Shown one piece after another: positions 54,828-63,703 of a stretch of 64,000 bases of DNA; position 1 is the stretch's first letter, and the number at the start of each line of letters is the position of its first letter. The notes under the pieces were generated by a model. It searched no databases. It was given only the letters and a program-made list of their open reading frames with translations, and was not told the DNA's origin. Origin of the DNA: Agarivorans albus (lineage in GTDB: Bacteria > Pseudomonadota > Gammaproteobacteria > Enterobacterales > Celerinatantimonadaceae). A program made the translations under genes and the position numbers. Location: positions 3,917,501-3,981,500 of the forward strand of contig NZ_AP023032.1 in the NCBI RefSeq assembly GCF_019670105.1. The letters run 5' to 3'.

Positions 54828-55625
54828 ATGCAAACACTCGAGTTTTGGCGTTTAGGGATATTTGTTGGGCTGCTGGCCCTTTTTATGCTGCTAGAAATAG
54901 CTTGGCCACGACACAAACGCAGCATTCCCCGCTCCCAACGCTGGCCAGCCAACTTAGGGTTAATCCTAGTAAATGGCTTATGTTTAAAGCTGCTATTTCC
55001 TATCACCACTTTAGCGCTTGCTAGTTGGACACAACATCAGCAATGGGGTTTGTTTAATCAGCTAAACCTTAGCGCAGCCATTGCCGTACCTTTGTGTGTA
55101 ATTTTGCTCGATCTGGCGATTTATTGGCAACATAGGTTGTTTCACTCGCTGCCTTGGCTGTGGCGAATTCACCGTATGCATCATGTTGACCCAGACTATG
55201 ATGTAAGCCTTGGATTACGTTTCCACCCTATCGAAATAGCCTTATCGATGCTGATAAAACTAGGCTTAATTACATTGCTTGGCGTGCCGGTATTGGCGGT
55301 GTTTTTATTTGAGGTGATACTAAATGGCATGGCGATGTTCAATCACAGCAATCTAAAGCTACCCCTAAAACTAGATGCATTTTTAAGAAAGTTGCTTGTC
55401 ACTCCTGATATGCACCGAGTACATCATTCGCAAAGATACCATGAACATAATGCCAACTACGGCTTTAATTTGGCGGTTTGGGATAGATTGTTTCATAGTT
55501 ATGTCGCTCAACCGCAAGATGGACATAGCCAGCTAAAATTTGGCCTCAGTCACTGGCCTAATGCTAAAGATAACCGCCAACTCAAAGGTTTATTAAGCCT
55601 GCCGTTTCGCTCACCGAGCAAATAA
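54828..55625 (+). CDS. Sterol-desaturase/fatty-acid-hydroxylase family membrane protein
   Basis: About 265 aa with four or more membrane helices and the eight-histidine di-iron pattern: HRLFHSLPWLWRIHRMHH, FNHSNLKLP and HRVHHSQRYHEHN. Members hydroxylate or desaturate lipids using O2. The start is uncertain (54828 or 54807, neither with a good ribosome site). The substrate is unknown. Confidence 0.88.
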   Translation: MQTLEFWRLGIFVGLLALFMLLEIAWPRHKRSIPRSQRWPANLGLILVNGLCLKLLFPITTLALASWTQHQQWGLFNQLNLSAAIAVPLCVILLDLAIYWQHRLFHSLPWLWRIHRMHHVDPDYDVSLGLRFHPIEIALSMLIKLGLITLLGVPVLAVFLFEVILNGMAMFNHSNLKLPLKLDAFLRKLLVTPDMHRVHHSQRYHEHNANYGFNLAVWDRLFHSYVAQPQDGHSQLKFGLSHWPNAKDNRQLKGLLSLPFRSPSK

Positions 55626-55774
55626 GCTAAAGCCAATCAGCAATAGCTTAATCAGCTCAAGTTAACAGCTCCTACATACCCAAAGCATCACCAAAAAACC
55701 TTTTACAAAACTCCACTTGGTGAGAGTCTCGGTTCCTTGCTATATTTCAGCTCCGCGCGAATAAGGAAATAGAG

Positions 55775-56683
55775 ATGTATAGCAGCTTATTGATGATTTT
55801 AGGGGCATTAGTTGTCGGTTACATGATTCCCGTAAAACATCCCTCGGCCTTGCTTACTATTCGCCGACTAAGTAGCTGGATGCTATATCTGATTCTATTT
55901 TTGATGGGTTATGGCTTGGCCTTTATTGATAACCTTAGCCAAAATATTATTCAACTATTTAGTCAAAGCGCAGTATTAGTGAGTTTATTGCTCACCTTCA
56001 ACCTGAGTGCCTTGTACTTTGTGGGGCGCTATTTGGCGATGCCAGCCGCGGAACCTATCCACAAAAAAAGCAATAACAAGCTTGCGATGTTTAAAGAACC
56101 TGCGTTGCTTATCGCGCTGTTGATAATCGGTTTAGTTTCGGGCTTGGCTTACCAGCAACAATTACCCGCTCAGTCAGTATTGGCCGAATACGCACTTATT
56201 CTGCTAATTTTTTGTATTGGTATCGAGCTGCGAAGTGCCGGTATTAGTGTTCGCCAGATGCTACTTAATCGACGCGGCTTAATTATTGCGGTGGTGATGG
56301 TGCTTAGCTCCTTACCTGCAGGTGCTATTACTGCTTACTTGTTCGACTTACCGCTAAACCTAGGCTTAGCCATGAGCAGTGGCTTTGGTTGGTATTCACT
56401 ATCGGGCGCTTTGTTAAGTAAAGCAGCAACACCATTAATTGGTAGTACTGCCTTTTTTGCCGATTTAAGCCGCGAGCTAATTATCCTGCTATTAATTCCA
56501 GTTTTAATGCAGCGCTCACCCGCCGCCACTATTGGTTATGCCGGTGCAACTGCCATGGACTTCTCCTTGCCTATGCTACAGCGTGCTGGCGGCAACCAAC
56601 TAGTGCCAGTAGCCATTGCCAGCGGCTTTATTCTTAGCCTACTTTGCCCGGTAATGATTTTACTACTGGTTAACTTTGTCTAA
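55775..56683 (+). CDS. lysO: Lysine exporter LysO family
   Basis: 302 aa with about eight hydrophobic segments and the LysO (DUF340/YbjE) layout: a short N-terminal part (LGALVVGYMIPVKHPSAL) and a conserved C-terminal core with SSGFGWYSLSGALLSKAATP and ADLSRELIILLLIPVL. It exports L-lysine and analogues across the inner membrane. An AAGGAAATAGAG stretch precedes the ATG. No lysine riboswitch is seen upstream. Confidence 0.9.
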   Translation: MYSSLLMILGALVVGYMIPVKHPSALLTIRRLSSWMLYLILFLMGYGLAFIDNLSQNIIQLFSQSAVLVSLLLTFNLSALYFVGRYLAMPAAEPIHKKSNNKLAMFKEPALLIALLIIGLVSGLAYQQQLPAQSVLAEYALILLIFCIGIELRSAGISVRQMLLNRRGLIIAVVMVLSSLPAGAITAYLFDLPLNLGLAMSSGFGWYSLSGALLSKAATPLIGSTAFFADLSRELIILLLIPVLMQRSPAATIGYAGATAMDFSLPMLQRAGGNQLVPVAIASGFILSLLCPVMILLLVNFV

Positions 56684-56689
56684 GGGCAT

Positions 56690-56955
56690 TAGGGTCTGTT
56701 GATCTTTGCTGATGGTTTTTGCAGCAATTTATTAGCCATTTAGGCAAGGCAGTGAGTGTGCAGTTAAGTGGGCTTAATAATCACTCGCTAACGCTGAATA
56801 AATGGCTAAGAAATGCTGCCCGAAGGGTTCGGATAAGCGAACTTTTCTCTTTGTTAAGCACTTCTTACTTAGCCCACTAGGCTTCTAAGTGCTCGCCGCG
56901 ATTAAAGCCCGCTTATCTCGAACAAAATTTCAACACCAAAGAGCAACAGACCCTA
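56690..56955 (+). repeat. Structured inverted-repeat element, copy A
   Basis: A 266-bp non-coding unit with terminal inverted repeats TAGGGTCTGTTGATCTTTG (left) and, read from the right end, TAGGGTCTGTTGCTCTTTG; only position 13 is unpaired. Inside are a long stem GCAGC...TTAGCCATTT (56721-56741) with 56800-56819, an AGTGAGTG/CACTCGCT hairpin in its loop, a CCGAA-GGG-TTCGG hairpin (56820-56832), a GATAAGCG/CGCTTATC stem and an inner GCACTT/AAGTGC hairpin. Copy B has the same layout. Both ends are TA, as for elements that duplicate a TA target. The right end overlaps the arcB stop codon. Confidence 0.85.
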
Positions 56956-59295
56956 ATCATTGTTATTAAAGTCGGCAATGGCCTTGTCTAATAGCTTCAA
57001 ATCTTCTGGGTAATCGTGACTAAGTTGGTGGATCCAGTCTTCAACATTATCCCACCACGCAGGAAGTTCTGGTGATTGAATTTTGTTGGCTAAACGCTGG
57101 ATTCTCGCTAAACCTATCGAGCCCGCAGCGCCCTTAATTTTATGCGCCTCAGAGGCAATGCCATCCTGATCTTTTGCAAACAAGTTACTCTCGAGTACTT
57201 TCATGTAATCAGGCATCACTTGCTTGAACAAATTGATGCTATCGTTAAGCACTTTTACCCCAATGGTCTCGCAAAACTGCTCAACTAGATCTAAATCTAA
57301 GATCGGCATAGAGCTGCGACTTAATGCCTGTTTAGGGTTTACCGCAGGCTCTGCTTCTGGCTCTTCACCTATCGCAAACACACTATTAAAACAATGTACT
57401 ACCGCATTGCGATTAATCGGTTTATGAATAACATCAACCATGCCCGCTTTAGCAAATTCGCTTTTGCTGTTTACCACATTGGCGGTAAGGGCCACCAACG
57501 GTGGCAAATGCTGCTCGGCAAACTGCTCCTGCCAACGTTTGGCAATATCAAAGCCCGTCATATCCGGTAGCTGAATGTCTAATAAAACCAGGTCGAAATT
57601 ATCTGGGTCAAATACTTCTAACGCCTGCTCACCGCTCATCGCCACCTCAACATAGTGACCCAATTTTTCGAGAAGCGCTTTAGCTATGGTGACGTTTAGC
57701 TCTACGTCTTCAACCAGCAGAATATCTAATGGAGGATGATCAATTTGTTCTGCTTCATCAGGAATAGCATCTAAGGTGACCTTTAGGGTAACGGTAAAAC
57801 ATGAGCCTTCACCCTCTTTGCTGCTCACGCTAATGTCACCACCCATTGCCCGAACTAGCTGGCGAGAGACCGACAAACCAATGCCGGTACCGGTTGCTGA
57901 TTTACTGCCTTCTACTTGGTAGTACATGGCAAAAATCTCTTCTAACTGATCCTGAGGAATGCCTGGTCCGGTATCTTCAATCATCAATTCAAGTTGCACT
58001 TCTTGCTCAGACAAAGGCTCGGATTTTATGGTTAAAGCAACTTCGCCCTGCTCGGTAAACTTAACCGCGTTGTGGGTTAAATTCCAAAGCACTTGGCGCA
58101 GGCGCGTTGGGTCGCCCATGATGCTATTAGGGATAGGACCAATTTGCTCGAAACGAAAATCTAAGCCCTTACTTTGTAACTGCATTTCAGTAAGCGTTTC
58201 AATGTCGGTGACTAAGGCTTTAAAGTCCATTGGCTCTAGCGATACTGCAAAGCGGCGCCGGTCTAGCTTATCTAAGTCAATAATATCGTTGAAAATATTA
58301 CCTAGGGTAGTCGCACTCAATAAGATGGTATTTACGTGTTTGCGCTGGTCATCATTAAGTGGGGTGTCTAATAACATTTGGCTTAAACCCACTACCCCAT
58401 TAAGCGGTGTGCGCAATTCGTGGCTCAGCGTCGAGATAAACTGAGTTTTATCTCGATTGGCCTTCTCAATATTAGCTTGATGGCGCATTCTCTCGGTAAT
58501 GTCTCGACCAAAACCTAACAGACCTAAACGGTTACCATTACGCCCATAAAATGGCACCTTACGTAGTTCAAAAAACGCTTTGCGCCCATCGGGATACTCT
58601 AACCATTGCTCGTAGGTAAGTTGTTCATCGTTATCAAATACTTGGTGGTCGGTCTCAACAATTTTATCGGCAATATCTTCCGGGTAAACATCGTAGGGAG
58701 TAAGGCCAATAAGTTGCTTTTCAGAGCGCCCAACCAACTGCTCTAACGCTAAGTTACAACCCGAGAACTGGCCTTGCTCATTGCGGTAATAAACTAAATC
58801 GGGAGAGCTATCGATAAAACTACGCAACAAGGCAGAGTGTTCTTCTAGCTCTTGCTGCGCTTGCTGGCGTTGCCTTACTTCTTGTTCTAAGTTGGCCATG
58901 GCTTGGCCACGAGCAGCTTCGGCTTTCTCGCGCTCATCAATCTCATTATTTAGCTGGCTGATGTTGGCTTTAAGTTTATTAGTAAGCTGCAGGTCTCGAG
59001 AGCGCATTTTTTCAAGCTTACGGATCATCTTACTTAAGCGTTGGCGCGAGTCTTCAATTTGCTCTACTACCACCGACATAAAAAACACCGCCCACGGCGT
59101 AATAATTAAACCAAAAAACACAGAGCGAACTAAATCCACCGACGACACCTGGCCAGTAAGCGCGAAGGTAACACTCATTTGGATTGCCAAAGCCACTAAA
59201 ATAATGGCGCTAGCTAAGCTTATGGTAAATTTAACTACGCCCAATCGAGATAATAAATGAACGTAATAGGTGGCAAGATTTTTCAGTGGCGTCAT
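56953..59295 (-). CDS. arcB: Aerobic respiration control sensor kinase ArcB
   Basis: 780 aa, aligning by eye with E. coli ArcB (778 aa) nearly end to end. Two membrane helices (about 22-42 and 58-78), a coiled-coil linker and a PAS domain with SGCNLALEQL are followed by a HisKA domain with SHELRTPLNG (His292), an HATPase, a receiver with LLDIQLPDMTG (Asp573) and an HPt domain with AHKIKGAAGS (His718). It senses quinone redox state and feeds phosphate to ArcA. Cys180 is present, but the second redox cysteine of E. coli (241) is Phe here (GRKAFFELRK). The TAG stop is supplied by the end of repeat copy A. Confidence 0.96.
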   Translation of the reverse strand: MTPLKNLATYYVHLLSRLGVVKFTISLASAIILVALAIQMSVTFALTGQVSSVDLVRSVFFGLIITPWAVFFMSVVVEQIEDSRQRLSKMIRKLEKMRSRDLQLTNKLKANISQLNNEIDEREKAEAARGQAMANLEQEVRQRQQAQQELEEHSALLRSFIDSSPDLVYYRNEQGQFSGCNLALEQLVGRSEKQLIGLTPYDVYPEDIADKIVETDHQVFDNDEQLTYEQWLEYPDGRKAFFELRKVPFYGRNGNRLGLLGFGRDITERMRHQANIEKANRDKTQFISTLSHELRTPLNGVVGLSQMLLDTPLNDDQRKHVNTILLSATTLGNIFNDIIDLDKLDRRRFAVSLEPMDFKALVTDIETLTEMQLQSKGLDFRFEQIGPIPNSIMGDPTRLRQVLWNLTHNAVKFTEQGEVALTIKSEPLSEQEVQLELMIEDTGPGIPQDQLEEIFAMYYQVEGSKSATGTGIGLSVSRQLVRAMGGDISVSSKEGEGSCFTVTLKVTLDAIPDEAEQIDHPPLDILLVEDVELNVTIAKALLEKLGHYVEVAMSGEQALEVFDPDNFDLVLLDIQLPDMTGFDIAKRWQEQFAEQHLPPLVALTANVVNSKSEFAKAGMVDVIHKPINRNAVVHCFNSVFAIGEEPEAEPAVNPKQALSRSSMPILDLDLVEQFCETIGVKVLNDSINLFKQVMPDYMKVLESNLFAKDQDGIASEAHKIKGAAGSIGLARIQRLANKIQSPELPAWWDNVEDWIHQLSHDYPEDLKLLDKAIADFNNND

Positions 59296-59362
59296 TAAGC
59301 CAGATTCCTTTTATAGCGCGAAGCAAGCTAAGCAAATGTTAGCTAATCCATAAAATAAAGAT

Positions 59363-59376
59363 GGTTAATATTAACC
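59363..59376. promoter_or_regulatory. Perfect palindrome in the arcB-folE2 intergenic region
   Basis: GGTTAATATTAACC is a perfect 14-bp inverted repeat. A TATAAC -10-like box follows about 13 bases later on the plus strand, so it is placed where a repressor of a folE2 promoter would bind. It does not match the Zur consensus well. Confidence 0.4.
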
Positions 59377-59431
59377 TAGCTTTTGTGGTATAACAGCCCA
59401 TCTTTTTGTGTCATATAAATGCAATGAGCCC

Positions 59432-59698
59432 TAGGGGCTGTTTTTCTTTCGAGCTGATTTTTGCAGCCATTTGTGGCTTATTTATACAAGGCAGAAGCTT
59501 TAATGTGTAGTTAGTCTACATGAGAAGCTGATAACGCAGTAGAAATAAGCCACAAACGCTGCCCGAAGGATTCGGCTAAAATCGTTGTATGCTTTGTTAA
59601 GGCATGTTTACCTAGAATGCTAGGCTTCACATTCCTTGCCGCGCCTAAAACGATTTTTTCGCGAACAAAATTTAACCGCGAAAGATAAACAGCCCCTA
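59432..59698 (+). repeat. Structured inverted-repeat element, copy B
   Basis: A 267-bp unit in the same orientation as copy A. Terminal repeats are TAGGGGCTGTTTTTCTTTCG and, from the right end, TAGGGGCTGTTTATCTTTCG, again unpaired only at position 13. The long stem is GCAGC...TTTGTGGCTTATTT (59463-59483) with 59543-59562, followed directly by CCGAA-GGA-TTCGG (59563-59575), AAAATCG/CGATTTT, and an inner hairpin AAGG.ATGT/ACAT.CCTT capped by CCTAG/CTAGG. Stem sequences differ from copy A while pairing is kept. It separates the putative folE2 promoter from its ATG. Confidence 0.85.
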
Positions 59699-59730
59699 GC
59701 TCACGCATCCTGTTGTGGAGTACTAAGTGC

Positions 59731-60654
59731 ATGTCTACTGCAATGCCTGACGTAGCAAACTCAAGCCGTGCCCAAACCGAAGGAAAACTCGATTGGGTAG
59801 GTATGAGCCAAATTGAAATGCCCATAATGCTGGCATTTGAAGCACAAGCAGCTAGCCGCGTGAGTGCTAAAATTGAGGCCTTTGTCAGCTTAGATGACCC
59901 ACAAGCCAAAGGCATTCATATGTCTCGTTTATATTTGATATTGGATCAATTATCTAACGAAGGCGTATTGGATTATGCTGGATTACACCGCGTTTTGGAT
60001 CAGTTTATTGAAAGTCATCAAGATTTGAGTGAGCAAGCGCAGGTTCGCTTTAGCTTCGACTACCATTTGCGCCGTAAATCGCTGTTATCTGGCAAAACCG
60101 GTTGGAAGGCTTATCCCGTTGCAATCACTGCCACTCGTCACCAACAACAAACCACTATTGAGCTTGAAGTTGAGGTTCCGTACTCATCCACTTGCCCTTG
60201 TTCGGCCGCGCTATCACGCCAGCTTATTCAGCAGGCCTTCAAACAACAATTTGCCGATGAGCAAGTTTCAAGTGAAGCGGTGCATCAATGGCTTGGCAGC
60301 AGTGAAGGCATTGTTGCTACCCCCCACAGCCAGCGTAGTATCGCTCAGCTAAAAGTTAAAATTGCCACTGAACATCAGGATATTCCCATTATCAGTTTGA
60401 TTGATGAAGTGGAAAGTAGTTTAAAAACCCCAGTACAAGCCGCGGTTAAGCGCGAGGATGAACAAGAATTTGCTCGCCTCAATGGGCAAAACTTGATGTT
60501 CTGTGAAGATGCCGCTCGCCGTTTGCAGCACAGCTTGAATAACCGAGCAGACTTAGTTGATTTTTGGGTAAGGGTAAACCACCTAGAAAGCCTACACGCG
60601 CATGATGCTGTATGTGTTGTAACTAAAGGTATTGAGCAAGGTTACAGCGCCTAG
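59731..60654 (+). CDS. folE2: GTP cyclohydrolase FolE2 (type IB)
   Basis: 307 aa, typical for GCYH-IB. Landmarks are [12 protein letters not shown] near the start, [10 protein letters not shown] in the middle, [10 protein letters not shown] with the conserved cysteine, and [10 protein letters not shown] near the end with the metal-ligand Glu. It converts GTP to dihydroneopterin triphosphate for folate (and queuosine) synthesis, and is the less zinc-dependent alternative to FolE. ATG 59731 has GGAG upstream. The long leader contains repeat copy B. Its stop is immediately adjacent to that of the convergent GGDEF gene. Confidence 0.95.
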   Translation: MSTAMPDVANSSRAQTEGKLDWVGMSQIEMPIMLAFEAQAASRVSAKIEAFVSLDDPQAKGIHMSRLYLILDQLSNEGVLDYAGLHRVLDQFIESHQDLSEQAQVRFSFDYHLRRKSLLSGKTGWKAYPVAITATRHQQQTTIELEVEVPYSSTCPCSAALSRQLIQQAFKQQFADEQVSSEAVHQWLGSSEGIVATPHSQRSIAQLKVKIATEHQDIPIISLIDEVESSLKTPVQAAVKREDEQEFARLNGQNLMFCEDAARRLQHSLNNRADLVDFWVRVNHLESLHAHDAVCVVTKGIEQGYSA

Positions 60655-62472
60655 CTAGGGCGCTGTTTTTGTATCCTCTATAGCGCTGTCTCCGGCGCTA
60701 CAGTAGCGGGCTTTACCCTGATGTTTAGCACGATAAAGCTGTAAATCTGCCACCCTTACCAGTTCGCCATAATCCACACCTTGTTGAGGAATAACGCTGG
60801 CCACACCAATACTTACCGATACAAAGTCGCTCACATCTGAGAATTCATGAGGAATTTCAGCTTCTTTCATATTGCGCAACACGGTTTCGGCGATTTGCTT
60901 AGCACCTTCACAGCCAGTATTAGGTAGCAATATGGCAAACTCTTCACCGCCATAACGGGCCACTAAATCGGAGCCACGTTTCACTGAGCGACTGATTAAC
61001 TTAGCCACTTGGCGCAAAGCTTCGTCGCCCTGTTGGTGGCCATAGTTATCGTTATATTGCTTGAAGCAGTCAATATCCAGCAATAACAAACTTAGCTCTA
61101 CCCCTTCACGACGATGAGTTAGCCACAACTGCAATAATTTCTCATCAAAACTACGGCGGTTAGCTACTTGAGTTAGGCTGTCGATAAAGCTGAGTTCCTG
61201 TAACTGCATAATCGCGTCGGCCAGTTGCTGCTCGGTGGCTTTACGCTCGGTAACATCACGAGTGATGAAGATAATGCCGCGCTCGCCACTCACATCATCA
61301 AAATAAGGGCCTTTAATCACCTCATACCAAATCTGGTGACCATCATCCAAGTACACTAATTCTTCATACCGGATCGGCTTGCCATCTTCTAAAATTTGAC
61401 GGTTTTGCAACTGATGTTGTTCTAACTGTTCTTCACTAAGAACCTCGGTAAGGTGTTTGCCTAACAACTCATCACTGGTAAAACCAAACATTTTGGCGAA
61501 AGGTTCGTTCCCGCCAACAAAGTTACCTTTATCATCAATAAAGCCCAATGGATCGGGGGTTGAGTTAAACACGGTGCGAATAAGGTTGTTTTGCCGCCCT
61601 AACTCTTTCTCGGAGCTGATTCGGTTTTGGTTTTCATGTTCCAGTTTACGGTTAAGCTCGTGCCACTTGGTTACGTCGTAAGACACGTTAAGCACACCTG
61701 TCACTTCGTCTTGTTGGTTCTTAAGCGGATAGACATTGTTTTGCAGCAGGATTTGTCGGCTATCTGGCGCACTAAACCATTCGGTATGTTGGCAAGGCTC
61801 GCCCGCCAATACTTGGTTGTCATAGGTTTGGCTGCGCTCTAACTCATTACGGGTTAAAAAATCACTCAGCTTCTTACCGGCAAGCTCACCAGGCTTTAAG
61901 CCATGAAAGCCTGCCCATGCTTGGTTACAGCCAAGCAAACGCTCATTAGCGTCTTTAAAGTAAATAAATTCTGGAATGGAATTAAGCACGTTTGCAAACA
62001 ATTTTTGCTCTTGCTCAATTCGATTTAAATAAGAATAACCTTGAGCGTTTTCGTAAGCATTAATGAACCAAACCTCTCGGCCATTATGCGCAGTTAAGCT
62101 AGCGTAAAGAAGCAAAACCCGAGTTTGCTGGGGGAAATTAACCAGCCAGTGAACACCTTCAATACTAGCTGAAGACTGATGGGGCTTTAGTAGCTCTAAC
62201 AATTGCTCGAGGTGGGCAGAATCGAAGAACTGCCAATGTTTACCATTGTTAGCTAGCTGCAGTAATTCACAGACACGAGGATTAGCAAAAATAACCTGTT
62301 TGGCTTCTAGGTCAATCATCAGCTGAGCAGCCGGTGACTTCACCATTGCCGCGCGCTGAGCACGCACCTTTCTGCGAGCTAAGGCCCACATAACAATAAC
62401 GATGACTAGCAGTATGCTAAGTAATGCTATTGTTGCCTGCATCCAGACTGTTGGATAAAAGTTTTCGTGCAT
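60655..62472 (-). CDS. Membrane PAS-GGDEF diguanylate cyclase
   Basis: 605 aa. One N-terminal membrane helix (ATIALLSILLVIVIVMWAL) is followed by three PAS-like units: one degenerate, then IPEFIYFKDANERLLGCNQA, then TPDPLGFIDDKGNFVGGNEP. A GGDEF domain with intact RYGGEEFAILL ends the chain. It should make c-di-GMP in response to cytoplasmic signals. No periplasmic sensor and no EAL. Stops of this and folE2 abut with no terminator between. Confidence 0.92.
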   Translation of the reverse strand: MHENFYPTVWMQATIALLSILLVIVIVMWALARRKVRAQRAAMVKSPAAQLMIDLEAKQVIFANPRVCELLQLANNGKHWQFFDSAHLEQLLELLKPHQSSASIEGVHWLVNFPQQTRVLLLYASLTAHNGREVWFINAYENAQGYSYLNRIEQEQKLFANVLNSIPEFIYFKDANERLLGCNQAWAGFHGLKPGELAGKKLSDFLTRNELERSQTYDNQVLAGEPCQHTEWFSAPDSRQILLQNNVYPLKNQQDEVTGVLNVSYDVTKWHELNRKLEHENQNRISSEKELGRQNNLIRTVFNSTPDPLGFIDDKGNFVGGNEPFAKMFGFTSDELLGKHLTEVLSEEQLEQHQLQNRQILEDGKPIRYEELVYLDDGHQIWYEVIKGPYFDDVSGERGIIFITRDVTERKATEQQLADAIMQLQELSFIDSLTQVANRRSFDEKLLQLWLTHRREGVELSLLLLDIDCFKQYNDNYGHQQGDEALRQVAKLISRSVKRGSDLVARYGGEEFAILLPNTGCEGAKQIAETVLRNMKEAEIPHEFSDVSDFVSVSIGVASVIPQQGVDYGELVRVADLQLYRAKHQGKARYCSAGDSAIEDTKTAP

Positions 62473-62579
62473 CGATTGTCCATTTTTTCTGCAACCGCTG
62501 CTACTTTACCTGATTATATGACATAAGAAAATAATCATTTACTAAACAAGCAATTAGCTCACATTTACTGCATCACATT

Positions 62580-63497
62580 CTAACTTAATGCGCTACCTTG
62601 GGGGCCATCAAAGGCCAACTTTTTGGCAATATCTGTGAGGGCTAACCACTTGTTTTGGCACCAATTTGGCGCCAGTAAAACCGGCGGCCGAGCATGGGCA
62701 CTTACACGGTGATAAACCACATGTTCAGGGGTATGGCGAATAAGATTTACCGCTTGTTCAACGTAGTGCTGCTGGCTCATGGTATCTAAGCGGCCTGCTC
62801 GCCACGCTTTAGCCATGGTGCTGCCCTCAACCACATGTAAAGGATGCAACTTAATACCAGCAATATCTTCGGCAAGTACCGCCTCAAGTGATTGCATATA
62901 ATGTTCAGGCTCTTCGCCCGGTAAACCCAAAATAAGATGGGCGCATACTTTTAAACCGTATTGGTGGGCACGGGCTACAGCCTTTCGAAACGCCGCAAAA
63001 TCATGACCACGGTTTATTTTCTTTAAAGTTTCATCATGGGCAGTTTGAACACCTAGCTCTAGCCAAACTTCTTTACCTTGAGCCTGATACTCTGCCAGCA
63101 TTTCTAACACCGCTTCGGGTACGCAATCTGGGCGGGTACCAATGCATAAACCCACCACAGACTCATCGGCTAAAGCTTGCTGATACATCCCACGCAAATA
63201 TTCTACTTCGGCATAGGTGCTGGTATAGGCCTGAAAGTAGGCTAAATAGCGGATATCTTTATGTTTTAGCTCAGCCTTGCGTGCATCCAGCTGCTCGCCA
63301 ATCGACATCATTTGCTGTTGCGGTTTAACAAAAGCGTCTACGTTGCAAAAGGTACAGCCACCTTTACCAATACTGCCATCGCGATTTGGGCAGGTGAAAT
63401 CGCCATCCACACTTAGCTTGCGCACTCGCCCGCTAAAATGTTGCTTAATATGACGACCTAAGGTGTTTACATATAAATCTAGCTGCACAGCTTTCAC
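62580..63497 (-). CDS. TIGR01212-family radical SAM protein YhcC
   Basis: 305 aa. A cysteine set in FTCPNRDGSIGKGGCTFCNV forms the radical-SAM iron-sulfur site, followed by LELGVQTAHDETLKKINRGH and LILGLPGEEPEHYMQSLEAV, all typical of YhcC. The reaction of the family is not settled. It ends with NWCQNKWLALTDI. Single gene. Confidence 0.93.
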   Translation of the reverse strand: MKAVQLDLYVNTLGRHIKQHFSGRVRKLSVDGDFTCPNRDGSIGKGGCTFCNVDAFVKPQQQMMSIGEQLDARKAELKHKDIRYLAYFQAYTSTYAEVEYLRGMYQQALADESVVGLCIGTRPDCVPEAVLEMLAEYQAQGKEVWLELGVQTAHDETLKKINRGHDFAAFRKAVARAHQYGLKVCAHLILGLPGEEPEHYMQSLEAVLAEDIAGIKLHPLHVVEGSTMAKAWRAGRLDTMSQQHYVEQAVNLIRHTPEHVVYHRVSAHARPPVLLAPNWCQNKWLALTDIAKKLAFDGPQGSALS

Positions 63498-63703
63498 TCT
63501 TTAATAAGGTGGGAAAAACCCAAAACGGCGGCTAGTCTACTGGCAGGAGCCAGCTAGGTCTTAGTTGTAGATCAAGAGAGCACAACATTTAGACATTAGA
63601 TGATCAACAACAGCGCTCTCAATTGCTCCTCAGCAAAGATAAACAGCACCTCTTGAAGCTGCTATACTGCGTGCCGCTAATACAGTCGCACCTAGGAATC
63701 AAC

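Noticed and set aside
55626-55774. Lysine riboswitch upstream of lysO
   Set aside because: The region is too short and lacks the conserved lysine-aptamer core sequences.
56690-56955. Integron attC/VCR site
   Set aside because: Terminal sequences lack the attC core GTTRRRY and its complement, there is no cassette array, and the internal layout differs.
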